Assembly (NCBI GenBank): GCA_934402395.1
Contig: CAKRTQ010000005.1
Coordinates: 62,001 to 126,000, forward strand
Direction: 5' to 3'
DNA length: 64,000 bases
DNA from: an uncultured Eubacteriales bacterium
GTDB taxonomy: Bacteria > Bacillota > Clostridia > Oscillospirales > CAG-272
In this document: piece by piece, positions 1 through 8,023 of the stretch
Layout: each line of letters starts with the position of its first letter
How positions within the stretch are numbered: position 1 is the first letter of the stretch
The notes under the pieces: generated by a model
Seen by the model: the letters and a program-made list of their open reading frames with translations, nothing else
What the model was told of the DNA's origin: nothing
Databases searched by the model: none
Position numbers and translations under genes: made by a program

Positions 1-650
1 AGGTAATCATACTTCCCGATGGTGGGGAACCAGCCCGCGTGCGTCGCCTGATTGATGATACCGACCTTGCCGGAGCCCTTCGGTACTTCCCATACCATTA
101 CGAAATACGAAACGATCTGTATTGCCACGTAGTTCATCATGAGTGTGAAAAGCGTTTCGTTGGTATTCCACTGCGCCTTGCAGACGGCGGGAATGACCGC
201 CCATACCGCACCGGCGATTATTGAGGCGGCTATCATCACGATGTAAAGCAGCCAGTTGGGCATTTTGCCGCCGAGCATGATCATGCAGGCAGCTGTCGCA
301 AGACCGCCCGCAAGCACCTGTCCCTCGGCACCGATGTTCCAGAAGCGCATTTTGAATGCCGGAGTGACAGCCAGCGACACGCAAAGCAGCATGGCAAGGC
401 TCTGGAGCATATTCCATATACGCGTGGGAGTTGCGAAAGAGCCGCGTATCATTGTGGTGTATACGGTTATGGGATTTTCATGTGTCAGGAGCATGGTGAC
501 TATTGCGCTGAATATGAGTGCCGCAACTATGGCAAGCCCGCGTATCATCCATGTGCGGTACCACGGCAGCGCATCGCGTTTTACTATGTGAAACAGCGGC
601 TCGCGGAGCTTGCGCTCGGCGGCGGCGCCTGTTTTTGCGTTTTTATTCAT
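1..650 (-). CDS. BMP-type nucleoside ABC transporter permease (partial, C-terminus outside window)
   Basis: This is the N-terminal ~216 codons of an integral-membrane permease of the BmpA-associated (YufP/NupP-like) family, which moves nucleosides across the membrane for the lipoprotein and ATPase encoded just upstream. The start at 650 overlaps the ATPase stop by 8 nt and has an AAGGATGAAGGCA ribosome site inside the ATPase gene, so the two are translationally coupled. A basic cytoplasmic N-terminus is followed by several hydrophobic spans and the family-typical segment FWNIGAEGQ near residue 100. The reading frame runs off the left edge. Family call is confident. The substrate is inferred from the riboswitch and the BMP lipoprotein. 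Confidence 0.88.
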   Translation of the reverse strand, partial: MNKNAKTGAAAERKLREPLFHIVKRDALPWYRTWMIRGLAIVAALIFSAIVTMLLTHENPITVYTTMIRGSFATPTRIWNMLQSLAMLLCVSLAVTPAFKMRFWNIGAEGQVLAGGLATAACMIMLGGKMPNWLLYIVMIAASIIAGAVWAVIPAVCKAQWNTNETLFTLMMNYVAIQIVSYFVMVWEVPKGSGKVGIINQATHAGWFPTIGKYDY

Positions 651-2184
651 TGCCTTCATCCTTCCGCTGGGTTCTGGTCATAAGCAGACCGATTTCCTCC
701 TTGGTGGTCTTTCTGCCGTCAACTATGCCGGTGATCCTGCCGTCAGCCACGACCATTATGCGGTCGCAAAGCTCAACGAGAACGTCAAGGTCTTCGCCGA
801 CAAAGATAACGGCAACGCCGTCTTCCTTTTCCTTGGAAAGCAGGTTGTATATGAGGTAGGAGGAGTTGATGTCAAGTCCGCGCACGGGATAAGCTGCCAT
901 AAGCACCGTGGGACGGGCGGAAATTTCACGCCCGACAAGGATCTTTTGCACATTGCCGCCTGAAAGACGGCGCACGGGGGTGGAGACGCCGGGGGTTACC
1001 ACCTCAAGCTCGCGCACTATCTGTTCGGCAAGGTCGTGCGGCTTCTTGCGTTCGAGAAACATGGTTTTTCCGCGGCGGTAGCTGCGAAGCATCATGTTGT
1101 CTGTTATATCCATGTTTCCGACAAGTCCCATGCCGAGCCTGTCCTCGGGAACAAATGAAAGTCTGACGCCGAGGTTGCGTATCTGAAGCGGGGTCTTGTC
1201 GCGCAGATTGTCAACGCCGCCGGTCTTGGGGTTGTTGTAAAGGATCTCACCGTTCTCAAGCGACTGAAGTCCAGCGATCGCTTCAAGCAGCTCGCGCTGC
1301 CCGCTGCCCGCAATGCCGGCAATGCCGAGGATCTCGCCGGCACGCGCGGTGAAGGTAACGTTGCTCAGCACGCGCATTCCCTCTTTGTTGCGGCAGTCAA
1401 GCCCGCGCACGACAAGGCGTTCGGCGGTGTTTTTGGGTTCTTTTCTTTCGATATTGAGGCTTATCTTTTTGCCCACCATCATTTCGGTGAGCTGTCCCTC
1501 GTTGGTCTCGGCGGTATTTACGGTGCCGATGTATTCACCCTTGCGGAGCACCGCAACGCGGTCGGAGAGGGAAAGCACCTCGTGCAGCTTGTGTGTTATG
1601 ATTATAACTGCCTTGCCGTCGGCGCGCATACGGCGAAGAACGGCAAAGAGCAGTTCGGTCTCCTGCGGTGTGAGCACGGCAGTGGGTTCATCGAGGATCA
1701 GTATATCGGCACCGCGGTAAAGGACTTTTATTATCTCTACCGTCTGTTTTTCGGATACCGACATCTCGTATATTTTTTTGTCGGGGTCTATTGCAAATCC
1801 GTAACGCTCGGTTATTTCGGCTACCTTGCGGCGCGCTTCCTTGAGATCGTATTTTTTCCCGTCTCTGATGCCGAGAATTATGTTTTCTGTCGCGCTGAAT
1901 ACATCAACCAGCTTGAAATGCTGATGTATCATTCCTATTTTATATCTGAACGCGTCCTTCGGCGAGCCTATGACGACCGCATTTCCGTCGATAAGAATTT
2001 CGCCTTCATCGGGGTAGTATATACCCGCGATCATATTCATAAGGGTGGTCTTGCCGCTGCCGTTTTCTCCGAGTATGGCAAGGATCTCTCCTTTTTTAAC
2101 GGTAAGATTAACATCCTTGTTGGCTGTTATGTGGCCGAACCGCTTGGTCACGCCTCTCAGCTCAAGGGCAATATTGTTTTCCAC
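643..2184 (-). CDS. Sugar/nucleoside-type ABC transporter ATP-binding protein, two fused ATPase domains
   Basis: This 513-residue protein has two ABC ATPase modules in tandem, the layout of RbsA/MglA and the NupA/YufO family that energises BMP-type nucleoside importers. The first half has a full Walker A (GENGSGKTT), a signature-like MSVSEKQ and Walker B ILILDEPTAVL. The second has a degenerate P-loop (GIAGSGQRE) and the signature RLSGGNVQK, as usual in this family. I place the start at GTG 2184 because GGAGG lies 6 nt upstream and conserved sequence begins at once; an in-frame ATG further upstream has no ribosome site. A 140-nt gap with two hairpins separates it from the lipoprotein gene. 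Confidence 0.93.
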   Translation of the reverse strand: MENNIALELRGVTKRFGHITANKDVNLTVKKGEILAILGENGSGKTTLMNMIAGIYYPDEGEILIDGNAVVIGSPKDAFRYKIGMIHQHFKLVDVFSATENIILGIRDGKKYDLKEARRKVAEITERYGFAIDPDKKIYEMSVSEKQTVEIIKVLYRGADILILDEPTAVLTPQETELLFAVLRRMRADGKAVIIITHKLHEVLSLSDRVAVLRKGEYIGTVNTAETNEGQLTEMMVGKKISLNIERKEPKNTAERLVVRGLDCRNKEGMRVLSNVTFTARAGEILGIAGIAGSGQRELLEAIAGLQSLENGEILYNNPKTGGVDNLRDKTPLQIRNLGVRLSFVPEDRLGMGLVGNMDITDNMMLRSYRRGKTMFLERKKPHDLAEQIVRELEVVTPGVSTPVRRLSGGNVQKILVGREISARPTVLMAAYPVRGLDINSSYLIYNLLSKEKEDGVAVIFVGEDLDVLVELCDRIMVVADGRITGIVDGRKTTKEEIGLLMTRTQRKDEGNE

Positions 2185-2220
2185 AGATATCCTCCGAAAT
2201 GTGCATTTGGATGATTTTTG

Positions 2221-2289
2221 TCCGGAGCTTTTCTCCGGAAAAACCAATTCAAGGGACCGCCGGGGATCTGCCGGGCAAACCCCGGCAGA
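2221..2289 (-). other. Intercistronic hairpins between bmp and ATPase genes
   Basis: Two perfect stems lie in the gap after the lipoprotein stop: a 9-bp GC-rich stem (2267-2275 with 2281-2289) and a 7-bp stem (2221-2227 with 2233-2239). Neither is followed by a T-run on the minus strand, so they are not classic terminators. In binding-protein ABC operons such hairpins often protect the upstream mRNA and lower expression of the downstream genes. That role is inferred. Confidence 0.5.
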
Positions 2290-2325
2290 CCTCTGACAGT
2301 CCCGATGATATATGGCGATGTATTA

Positions 2326-3534
2326 TCAGCCGCCGTAGTTTCTGTCAAGCAGGGTGATACCGTCGATCTCTACGTCGAAGTAGGGAGCGGAGCGGAATTT
2401 GGATTCCTCAAAAATGCCGTTCAGAACGACCTCGGTGTCCTTTTCGTACTTGGGGTCGGTGTTGACATCGGCAAGGTAGCTTGAAAGGGTCTTGCCGCCG
2501 ACGGTGAAGGTAGCGGTGTCGAATACCTTAAGAGTGCCGTTCATGAGCTTGGTCTTGGCAGCATCGAGAGCAGCCTGAGTTCCGGCAGCGGCAGCCTTCT
2601 CGTTGACAGCGGTCAGAAGAACAGATTCGGTAGCAAGTGTGCCGGTCCAGTCGGCATCGATCTTTTTGCCGTCAAGAACAGCCTGAATGGCGTACTTGAA
2701 GTAGGGAGCCCAGTTGATTCTGGAGGAAACGATAAAGGTGTTGGGGCAGGCGGCAACGGTGGAACCGTTGTAGGAAACGTTGGGAACACCGGCGGATTCG
2801 CAAGCGGTAGGAGCGCCCATTGAGTCGGCGTGCTGGCTTATGAGCTTGCAGTTGTTGGCGATAAGCTTGTTGGCTGCTTCCTTTTCGTCGGTCTCATTGT
2901 ACCATGAGCCGGTGAAGGTCACTTCCATGGTGGCGGTGGGGCAAACGGAGCGGGCGCCGAGGAAGAAGGAGGTGTAACCGGACATGACCTCTGCGTAGGT
3001 GAAGGCGCCGACGTAACCGATCTTGGCTTCTTCGGCTTTGAACTTACCGGCATTGATCATTTCGTTGAGCTTAAGACCTGCGGCGATACCGGCGAGGTAA
3101 CGTCCTTCGTAAATGGAGGCAAATGCGTTGTGATAGTTGTCAAGTCCTTCGGTATGTGCGCGGGTACCGGTGGCATGGCAGAACTGAACGTTAGGATATT
3201 TCTTTGCGGCTTCGATCATGTAGTCCTCGTGTCCGAAGCTGTCGGCAAAGATGATCGAGCAGCCCTGCTCAACAAGGTCTACGGCTGCTTCGAGGCAGGC
3301 GTGGTCTTCGGGAATGTTGGTCCTGAAGATGAACTGGGTCTTCTTGAAGCCGAGAGCCTCACAGGTCTCGTTTGCGGCGTTGATGAAGTTGAGGTCGTAG
3401 GTAGAGTTTTCGTCATGCAGGAAGATAAAGCCGACCTTGAAATCAGCGTTCTTGTCCTGGCAGGACACGAGAGCGGTGCCGGCGCACAGGAGCATAACGA
3501 GAGCGAGCAGAACCGATAAAGACTTGCGAATCAT
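2326..3534 (-). CDS. BMP family ABC transporter substrate-binding lipoprotein (nucleoside importer)
   Basis: This 402-residue exported lipoprotein belongs to the basic membrane protein (BMP/PnrA) family, which binds purine nucleosides outside the cell for ABC import. It starts MIRKSLSVLLALVMLL, with a lipobox ending ALVSC, then the family opening VGFIFLHDENSTYDLNF, matching the nucleoside-pocket region of PnrA. The ATG at 3534 follows GGGAGGAATCAAC; an in-frame TTG 15 nt further upstream sits inside the ribosome site and is discarded. It is the first gene of the operon and is preceded by a guanine-class riboswitch and terminator, which independently points to a purine substrate. Confidence 0.92.
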   Translation of the reverse strand: MIRKSLSVLLALVMLLCAGTALVSCQDKNADFKVGFIFLHDENSTYDLNFINAANETCEALGFKKTQFIFRTNIPEDHACLEAAVDLVEQGCSIIFADSFGHEDYMIEAAKKYPNVQFCHATGTRAHTEGLDNYHNAFASIYEGRYLAGIAAGLKLNEMINAGKFKAEEAKIGYVGAFTYAEVMSGYTSFFLGARSVCPTATMEVTFTGSWYNETDEKEAANKLIANNCKLISQHADSMGAPTACESAGVPNVSYNGSTVAACPNTFIVSSRINWAPYFKYAIQAVLDGKKIDADWTGTLATESVLLTAVNEKAAAAGTQAALDAAKTKLMNGTLKVFDTATFTVGGKTLSSYLADVNTDPKYEKDTEVVLNGIFEESKFRSAPYFDVEIDGITLLDRNYGG

Positions 3535-3620
3535 GTTGATTCCTCCCAAAATATATTGAATGATTTATTTGCAACGCGCCGCGCGGCGCGCCGAAACCGG
3601 GGATAGTCTGCCGCTTCAAC

Positions 3621-3643
3621 AAAAAAGAGCGGCACTGCCGCTC
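3621..3643 (-). terminator. Riboswitch expression-platform terminator
   Basis: On the minus strand a perfect 7-bp stem (GAGCGGC / GCCGCTC, loop AGT) is followed by six T. It lies about 100 nt downstream of the purine aptamer and about 85 nt before the bmp start, where a transcriptional OFF platform should be. Confidence 0.9.
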
Positions 3644-3744
3644 ATATATCCGCTCTCTTAAAATAACCGAAAGAAAAAACACTTACCCACCGATAAACGG
3701 TGCGTACCGTACGCCTGCGGCGTATGCGGTATAGATGCGTTTTT

Positions 3745-3811
3745 CTTATAGTCGGATGATTTACGGTTATCCGGTAGAGACTTTCTGACCTTATTTCAGA
3801 GGATATATAAG
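3745..3811 (-). ncRNA. Purine riboswitch aptamer, guanine class
   Basis: Read on the minus strand the segment fits the purine aptamer: P1 arms CTTATA / TATAAG, P2 TCTGA / TCAGA closing the loop AATAAGG (consensus GATATGG), junction AAGTCTCTACC, P3 around loop ACCGTAAA, and the 3' junction GACTATAAG. The specificity base in GAC-TAT is C, as in guanine/hypoxanthine sensors (xpt type); adenine sensors have T there. It should reduce bmp-operon expression when guanine or hypoxanthine is plentiful, through the terminator at 3621-3643. The class is confident. The antiterminator pairing was not resolved. Confidence 0.93.
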
Positions 3812-3849
3812 CAAAACAGCTATCGGTCGCTGGAACCGATGACGTGAAT

Positions 3850-3878
3850 ATTATATCAGATAAAAATCACGCTGTCAA
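3850..3878 (-). promoter_or_regulatory. Sigma-A promoter of the bmp operon
   Basis: On the minus strand a perfect TTGACA (3873-3878) and perfect TATAAT (3850-3855) are separated by 17 bp. Transcription would begin a few bases before the purine aptamer. Confidence 0.92.
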
Positions 3879-3967
3879 CACATTTCGGCGTTTTTTGTGA
3901 TATTCGTGCATTTTATCTGATGCCTGCGTCCGTATTTGGGCAAAAGCATTATAAACTGTGTGGGATA

Positions 3968-6259
3968 TCACCCGCGCCACTCCCACACTTCGGGCGATAA
4001 GGTGATTTTTACCTTATTCTTTGCCTGCGCAAGCATGCCTGCCAGAGCACCGGCGGCATCCGGCGATGCTATCACCGCTTCGCGGAGCGAGACGGGCGGG
4101 GCGGCATCCGCCGCATTTTTTACCGTGGGTCCGTGAGAGCCGAATATCACCGCGTCGCAGCCATCGTTCAAGGCAAAGCCGGTCGATTCCCATGCCGATG
4201 CGCCGATATATCGCAGTTCTTTGCCGCTCGCGCACTCGCGGACGGTAACGGCGATAAGGGGCTGAGCCGAGCGGGCGATGTATTCGGGCGCATCAGCCGT
4301 AACGGTAATGCTGCCGAAGCACGGAATGGCATCTCCCGGCGTGTAGACCGCGCATTTCACACCCATGCGCCGAGCCGAGTCGTATATATGCTCAAGTATT
4401 TCGGCATCGGCGGCATCGCGCGGATACGGCAGCAGAATGCTGCGCACCTTTTCGCGCCCGAAAAAGCGTTCGACGCCTGCGATGTGCCGCTTGTGATAGT
4501 GCGTGAGGATAAGCGCCTCTGTTTCGGAGGCGCAGTGCATATCCGCGGCGGCAGCCGAGGCGCGCAGTATGTCGTACGAGCCGCTGCCGATGTCTGTTAT
4601 TATTGCGCTGCCGCGACAGGTGGCAATAATCGCATCGTTTTCACCGGTGCGGACAAAAGAGACCCGCGTTCCGGCGGCATCGCCGCAGGTGATAAGGCAA
4701 ACCGCAAATGCCGCCGCTGCCGCCAAAGCCGGGGCAAAACAGAATATCTTCCGTCGGAGCTTTAAGGTCAGCATGACTGCGGTCGCAGCGGCAGCCGGGA
4801 TGATGATGTACGGAACAAAGCCGTATTCCAGAGATACCACGGCACCGCGTATATCGGACACAAGGGCGCAGAAGCCGAGCATCACGCGCGCCGTCAGTCT
4901 TACCGCGAATGCGGAAGCGGCGCCGAATACCGGTATGCCCGCCAGCGGCAGAAAAACAATGGAGAATGCGAGAAAAGGGGCAGCCAGCGGTGCTATGAGC
5001 AGGTTCGATATCGGTGCGGCGATGGAGATCTCGCCGAATATCCACCATATAACGGGAACGGTAAAGCAGTTGGCGGACAGTCCCGTGAGCAGGAGGGCGG
5101 CTGCCTTGTCAAAAAATGACGCGGCGCGCCGTGCGCGGGCGGACATTTTTTGGCGCGGGCGGTGCCTTCTGTTATTGAAGGCAGGCAGAAAGACGGTTAT
5201 TCCGAGTGTGGCGGAAAATGAAAGCACAAAGCCCACATCAACGATCGCCCACGGCGACACCGAAAGTATCAGCAACGCGGCGAAAAATACCGAACTTACC
5301 CCATCGCCGTCGGCACCCGAAAAATATGCCCGGAAAACGGTGATGAGCATTATCGCAGCGCGGACGGTCGAAATGAGGAACCCGGTAAGCGCGAGATATA
5401 TAAAAAGAAAGACCACCATGAGCGGGGTCTTGACGATTTTCGGCAGGCGCAGTCTGCCGAGCAGCCAGCCGACCGCACCTGCAATGACCGAGAGGTGCAG
5501 ACCGCTGAGCGCAAGAAGATGCGAAAGTCCGGCGCGCGAAAAATCGCGTGATACCGCATCCGACAAGCCGCTGCGGTCGCCGAGCAGCATTGCCGCCGCG
5601 AGCGCGCCTTCATCGCCGCCTACACCGTCGGCAAGTCTGAAGGCGAGCCGCGATGAAAAACGGCGCAGAATGTCGATCGGGCGGCGTAAAGATCCGTTTT
5701 CCGTGATATCGCATTCGGCATCGACAGAAAGATTCATGGTTATCCAGTCTCCGAGAGCGGCACGCTCGCTGTCGTAAAGCGAGGTTTTTTCAAACGGGAT
5801 CGGCGCCGTGCGCAGTGATATCCGGTCGCCGGGGCGAAAGTCCGCACTGTATGAGCATTCAAAACGTGCGCGTATGCCGCCGGACGGCTCGCCGTCAATG
5901 CTTTCCACACAGACGTTGTAGCGCGAGCTGAACCCGCCGGACGGAAGTCTTTCGTCTATAACGAGAGAAAAATCGTGCTCGGCGTCGCAGAGAGATGCCG
6001 AACCGAGGTATTTTACATCGTAGTAGCGGTAGGCGCGGAAAAGGACACATGCCACAGCCGCAAGACAAAGGGCGGCAGTCACGGCGCGGCGTTCGGATAT
6101 TTTCCCGAACACACGCGCTGTAATGACGGCGGCAAGGAGAATGCAGGCTGCCGCTGCCGGCACGAGCTTTGCCGTGCCGGTGAGATACCACCCGAGAAGA
6201 GCTGCGGCTATTGCCGCAGTGCCGATGCAAGCCATCGGTCTGCCGCGAAAAAGCTCCAT
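3968..6259 (-). CDS. comEC: ComEC/Rec2-type DNA uptake channel protein
   Basis: This 763-residue polytopic membrane protein has the ComEC layout: an N-terminal membrane pair and OB-like DUF4131 region, the Competence domain with the signature HLLALSGLHLSVIAG, many hydrophobic helices, and a C-terminal metallo-beta-lactamase-like domain from about residue 530. In transforming bacteria ComEC carries single-stranded DNA across the membrane. The C-terminal domain is eroded: the usual DVGQGDA motif reads VRTGENDA (about residue 536) and the HxDxDH-type motif reads HYHKRH (about 587), so nuclease activity may be lost. The start at 6259 follows AAAGGATGACGGCA; an earlier in-frame ATG lacks a ribosome site. 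No other competence genes are in view. Confidence 0.9.
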   Translation of the reverse strand: MELFRGRPMACIGTAAIAAALLGWYLTGTAKLVPAAAACILLAAVITARVFGKISERRAVTAALCLAAVACVLFRAYRYYDVKYLGSASLCDAEHDFSLVIDERLPSGGFSSRYNVCVESIDGEPSGGIRARFECSYSADFRPGDRISLRTAPIPFEKTSLYDSERAALGDWITMNLSVDAECDITENGSLRRPIDILRRFSSRLAFRLADGVGGDEGALAAAMLLGDRSGLSDAVSRDFSRAGLSHLLALSGLHLSVIAGAVGWLLGRLRLPKIVKTPLMVVFLFIYLALTGFLISTVRAAIMLITVFRAYFSGADGDGVSSVFFAALLILSVSPWAIVDVGFVLSFSATLGITVFLPAFNNRRHRPRQKMSARARRAASFFDKAAALLLTGLSANCFTVPVIWWIFGEISIAAPISNLLIAPLAAPFLAFSIVFLPLAGIPVFGAASAFAVRLTARVMLGFCALVSDIRGAVVSLEYGFVPYIIIPAAAATAVMLTLKLRRKIFCFAPALAAAAAFAVCLITCGDAAGTRVSFVRTGENDAIIATCRGSAIITDIGSGSYDILRASAAAADMHCASETEALILTHYHKRHIAGVERFFGREKVRSILLPYPRDAADAEILEHIYDSARRMGVKCAVYTPGDAIPCFGSITVTADAPEYIARSAQPLIAVTVRECASGKELRYIGASAWESTGFALNDGCDAVIFGSHGPTVKNAADAAPPVSLREAVIASPDAAGALAGMLAQAKNKVKITLSPEVWEWRG

Positions 6260-6328
6260 TGCCGTCATCCTTTCCGTAATTTTGTCATTTTCAGTATAAC
6301 ACAAGGAGGTTTGTTTGTCAAGCCGTTT

Positions 6329-6373
6329 CGGGGGATGTCAAAAAACTCAAAATGAGTTTTTTGACATCCCCCG
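6329..6373. terminator. 21-bp palindrome with A6/T6 core (terminator-like)
   Basis: Perfect 21-bp arms surround a 3-nt loop: a GC-rich base (CGGGGGATGTC) and an inner AAAAAACTCA / TGAGTTTTTT. It lies between the end of the amino-acid ABC operon and the start of comEC. Similar elements occur at 23672, 23833, 51124 and 51214. The natural reading is a terminator for the ABC operon (minus strand), but the T-run is inside the stem rather than after it. Confidence 0.7.
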
Positions 6374-6399
6374 TTATCGGATCATTTATTATACTGTCG

Positions 6400-7221
6400 T
6401 CACAGCACGCACTTGAGGAACTGCTTTGCGCGGTCGGTCTTCGGCGCGGCAAAGAATTCGGCGGGCTTGCCTTCCTCAACTATCCTGCCGTCTGCCATGA
6501 AGATGACGCGGTCGGCGACCTCGCGGGCAAAGCCCATCTCATGTGTCACAACGACCATTGTCATGCCCTCATCGGCAAGCTTTTTCATAAGATCGAGCAC
6601 CTCGCCGACCATTTCGGGGTCAAGCGCCGAGGTGGGCTCGTCAAAAAGCATCACCTTGGGGTTCATGGCAAGGGCGCGGACTATCGCAATGCGCTGCTTC
6701 TGTCCGCCCGAGAGCGTTGAGGGATAAACATTTGCTTTATCCTCAAGTCCTATCCTTGCAAGCAGCTCGTGCGCCCGTGCTTCAGCCTCTTCCTTGATTT
6801 GTTTTTTGACCGAACGCGGCGCAAACAGCCCGCCCGCCTTTTTGGTCTTTATATAGACCGGCGCGAGCATTATGTTCTGAAGCACGGTCTTATTGTTGAA
6901 AAGGTTGAACTGCTGAAAAACCATTCCGATATGCTCACGGTGTTTGTTTATATCCACTTTCATATCGGCAAGGTCTTCGCCCTCAAAGAATATCGAACCG
7001 CCGGTGGGGTCCTCCATGCAGTTGAGGCAGCGCAGAAAGGTGCTTTTTCCGCTTCCCGAGGGACCGATTATAACTACTTTTTCGTTCTTTTTTATCACGT
7101 TGCTGACGTGATCGAGCGCGTATACGGTCTTTTTGCCGTTACGGAAGGTCTTGCAGAGATCCTTTACCACAAGAAGGTCGCTGTCATGCTCGTGGTTTGT
7201 TTTGATGCTTTGGTTTTCCAT
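6400..7221 (-). CDS. Polar amino-acid ABC transporter ATP-binding protein
   Basis: This 273-residue ATPase of the GlnQ/HisP (PAAT) type has Walker A GPSGSGKST, Q-loop region VFQQFNLF, signature LSGGQKQR and Walker B VMLFDEPTSALD followed by the switch histidine in VVTHEMGFA. An N-terminal extension of about 17 residues precedes the domain. It should drive uptake of a polar amino acid with the permease and binding protein encoded upstream. The start has a TAAGGAGG site 7 nt upstream. It is the last gene of its operon, 12 nt after the permease. Confidence 0.94.
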   Translation of the reverse strand: MENQSIKTNHEHDSDLLVVKDLCKTFRNGKKTVYALDHVSNVIKKNEKVVIIGPSGSGKSTFLRCLNCMEDPTGGSIFFEGEDLADMKVDINKHREHIGMVFQQFNLFNNKTVLQNIMLAPVYIKTKKAGGLFAPRSVKKQIKEEAEARAHELLARIGLEDKANVYPSTLSGGQKQRIAIVRALAMNPKVMLFDEPTSALDPEMVGEVLDLMKKLADEGMTMVVVTHEMGFAREVADRVIFMADGRIVEEGKPAEFFAAPKTDRAKQFLKCVL

Positions 7222-7233
7222 GGCGGTGCCTCC

Positions 7234-7944
7234 TTATGCGCGGTCGCTGCGGTGAAGCTGCTTTTCTATCAGCTTGAAGAGCAGCGTTATGAGCAGGACC
7301 AGAATTATATATATAAGCGCCATTGTAAGATAGGGCATGATATATTCATAGTTGCTTGTGCCTATCTCGTTGAATACCTTATAAAGGTCAACGGCGGCAA
7401 CAAAGCTTGCAACAGAGGTGTCTTTGATAAGAGCGATAAACTCATTGCCGAGCGTGGGGAGTATGTTTTTGACCGCCTGCGGAACGATTATTTTCATCAT
7501 TGCGGCGGCGTATGGAAGCCCCAGCGCGCGGCCGGCTTCCATCTGACCGGGATCGACCGATTGTATGCCGGCGCGCATTATCTCGGAAACATACGCGCCG
7601 CTGTTGAGTCCGAACACGAGTACGCAGGTATTCAGCGATCCGAGCTTTACCCCCATGAGCGGAAAGATCACGTAGTACGCCAGCAAAAGCTGAACAACGA
7701 TAGGCGTACCGCGGAAAAATCCCACATATACACTGCATATTCCGTCAAGCACGCGCGGAAGCACCTTGTATTTCGGCATCACCTTTACCGATGCGATAAC
7801 GGTGCCGATGACGATACCTATCAAAAGACCGGATATTGCAATTATAAGCGTGTTGGTAAGTCCTTCGGAGAGAACTCTTTTATATGCGCCGTTGACCCAG
7901 AAGGATTCCCAGAACTTTGTCCACTTTACAGCTATATCACTCAT
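7234..7944 (-). CDS. Polar amino-acid ABC transporter permease
   Basis: This 236-residue permease belongs to the HisM/GlnP family. It has several transmembrane helices, and the coupling segment of the family is visible as AGRALGLPYAAAMMKIIVPQAVKNILPTLGNE in parts: EAGRALGLP and IVPQA near residues 137-155 are the EAA-loop that contacts the ATPase. The family-typical N-terminal WxxxxxGxxxT segment is seen as VLSEGLTNTLIIA. A good ribosome site (AAAGGAGACAGTCCGT) precedes the ATG at 7944. The gene lies between the binding protein and the ATPase in the usual order. Confidence 0.93.
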   Translation of the reverse strand: MSDIAVKWTKFWESFWVNGAYKRVLSEGLTNTLIIAISGLLIGIVIGTVIASVKVMPKYKVLPRVLDGICSVYVGFFRGTPIVVQLLLAYYVIFPLMGVKLGSLNTCVLVFGLNSGAYVSEIMRAGIQSVDPGQMEAGRALGLPYAAAMMKIIVPQAVKNILPTLGNEFIALIKDTSVASFVAAVDLYKVFNEIGTSNYEYIMPYLTMALIYIILVLLITLLFKLIEKQLHRSDRA

Positions 7945-7973
7945 ACGGACTGTCTCCTTTTGATTACTTCAAA

Positions 7974-8008
7974 ATTCCGGAGCCGCCCGCAGAGGCAGGC
8001 TCCGGAAT
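7974..8008 (-). other. Intercistronic hairpin after binding-protein gene
   Basis: Perfect 11-bp arms (7974-7984 and 7998-8008) flank a 13-nt loop and are followed on the minus strand by TTTG. It sits between the binding-protein stop and the permease start, the usual place for a partial terminator that makes the binding protein more abundant than the membrane parts. Confidence 0.65.
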
Positions 8009-8023
8009 CAGTGAAAATTATTT

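Noticed and set aside
4503..5777. A 424-codon open frame on the plus strand across comEC
   Set aside because: It lies entirely antisense to a strong comEC match, has Arg/Ser/Ala-rich shadow composition and no ribosome site.
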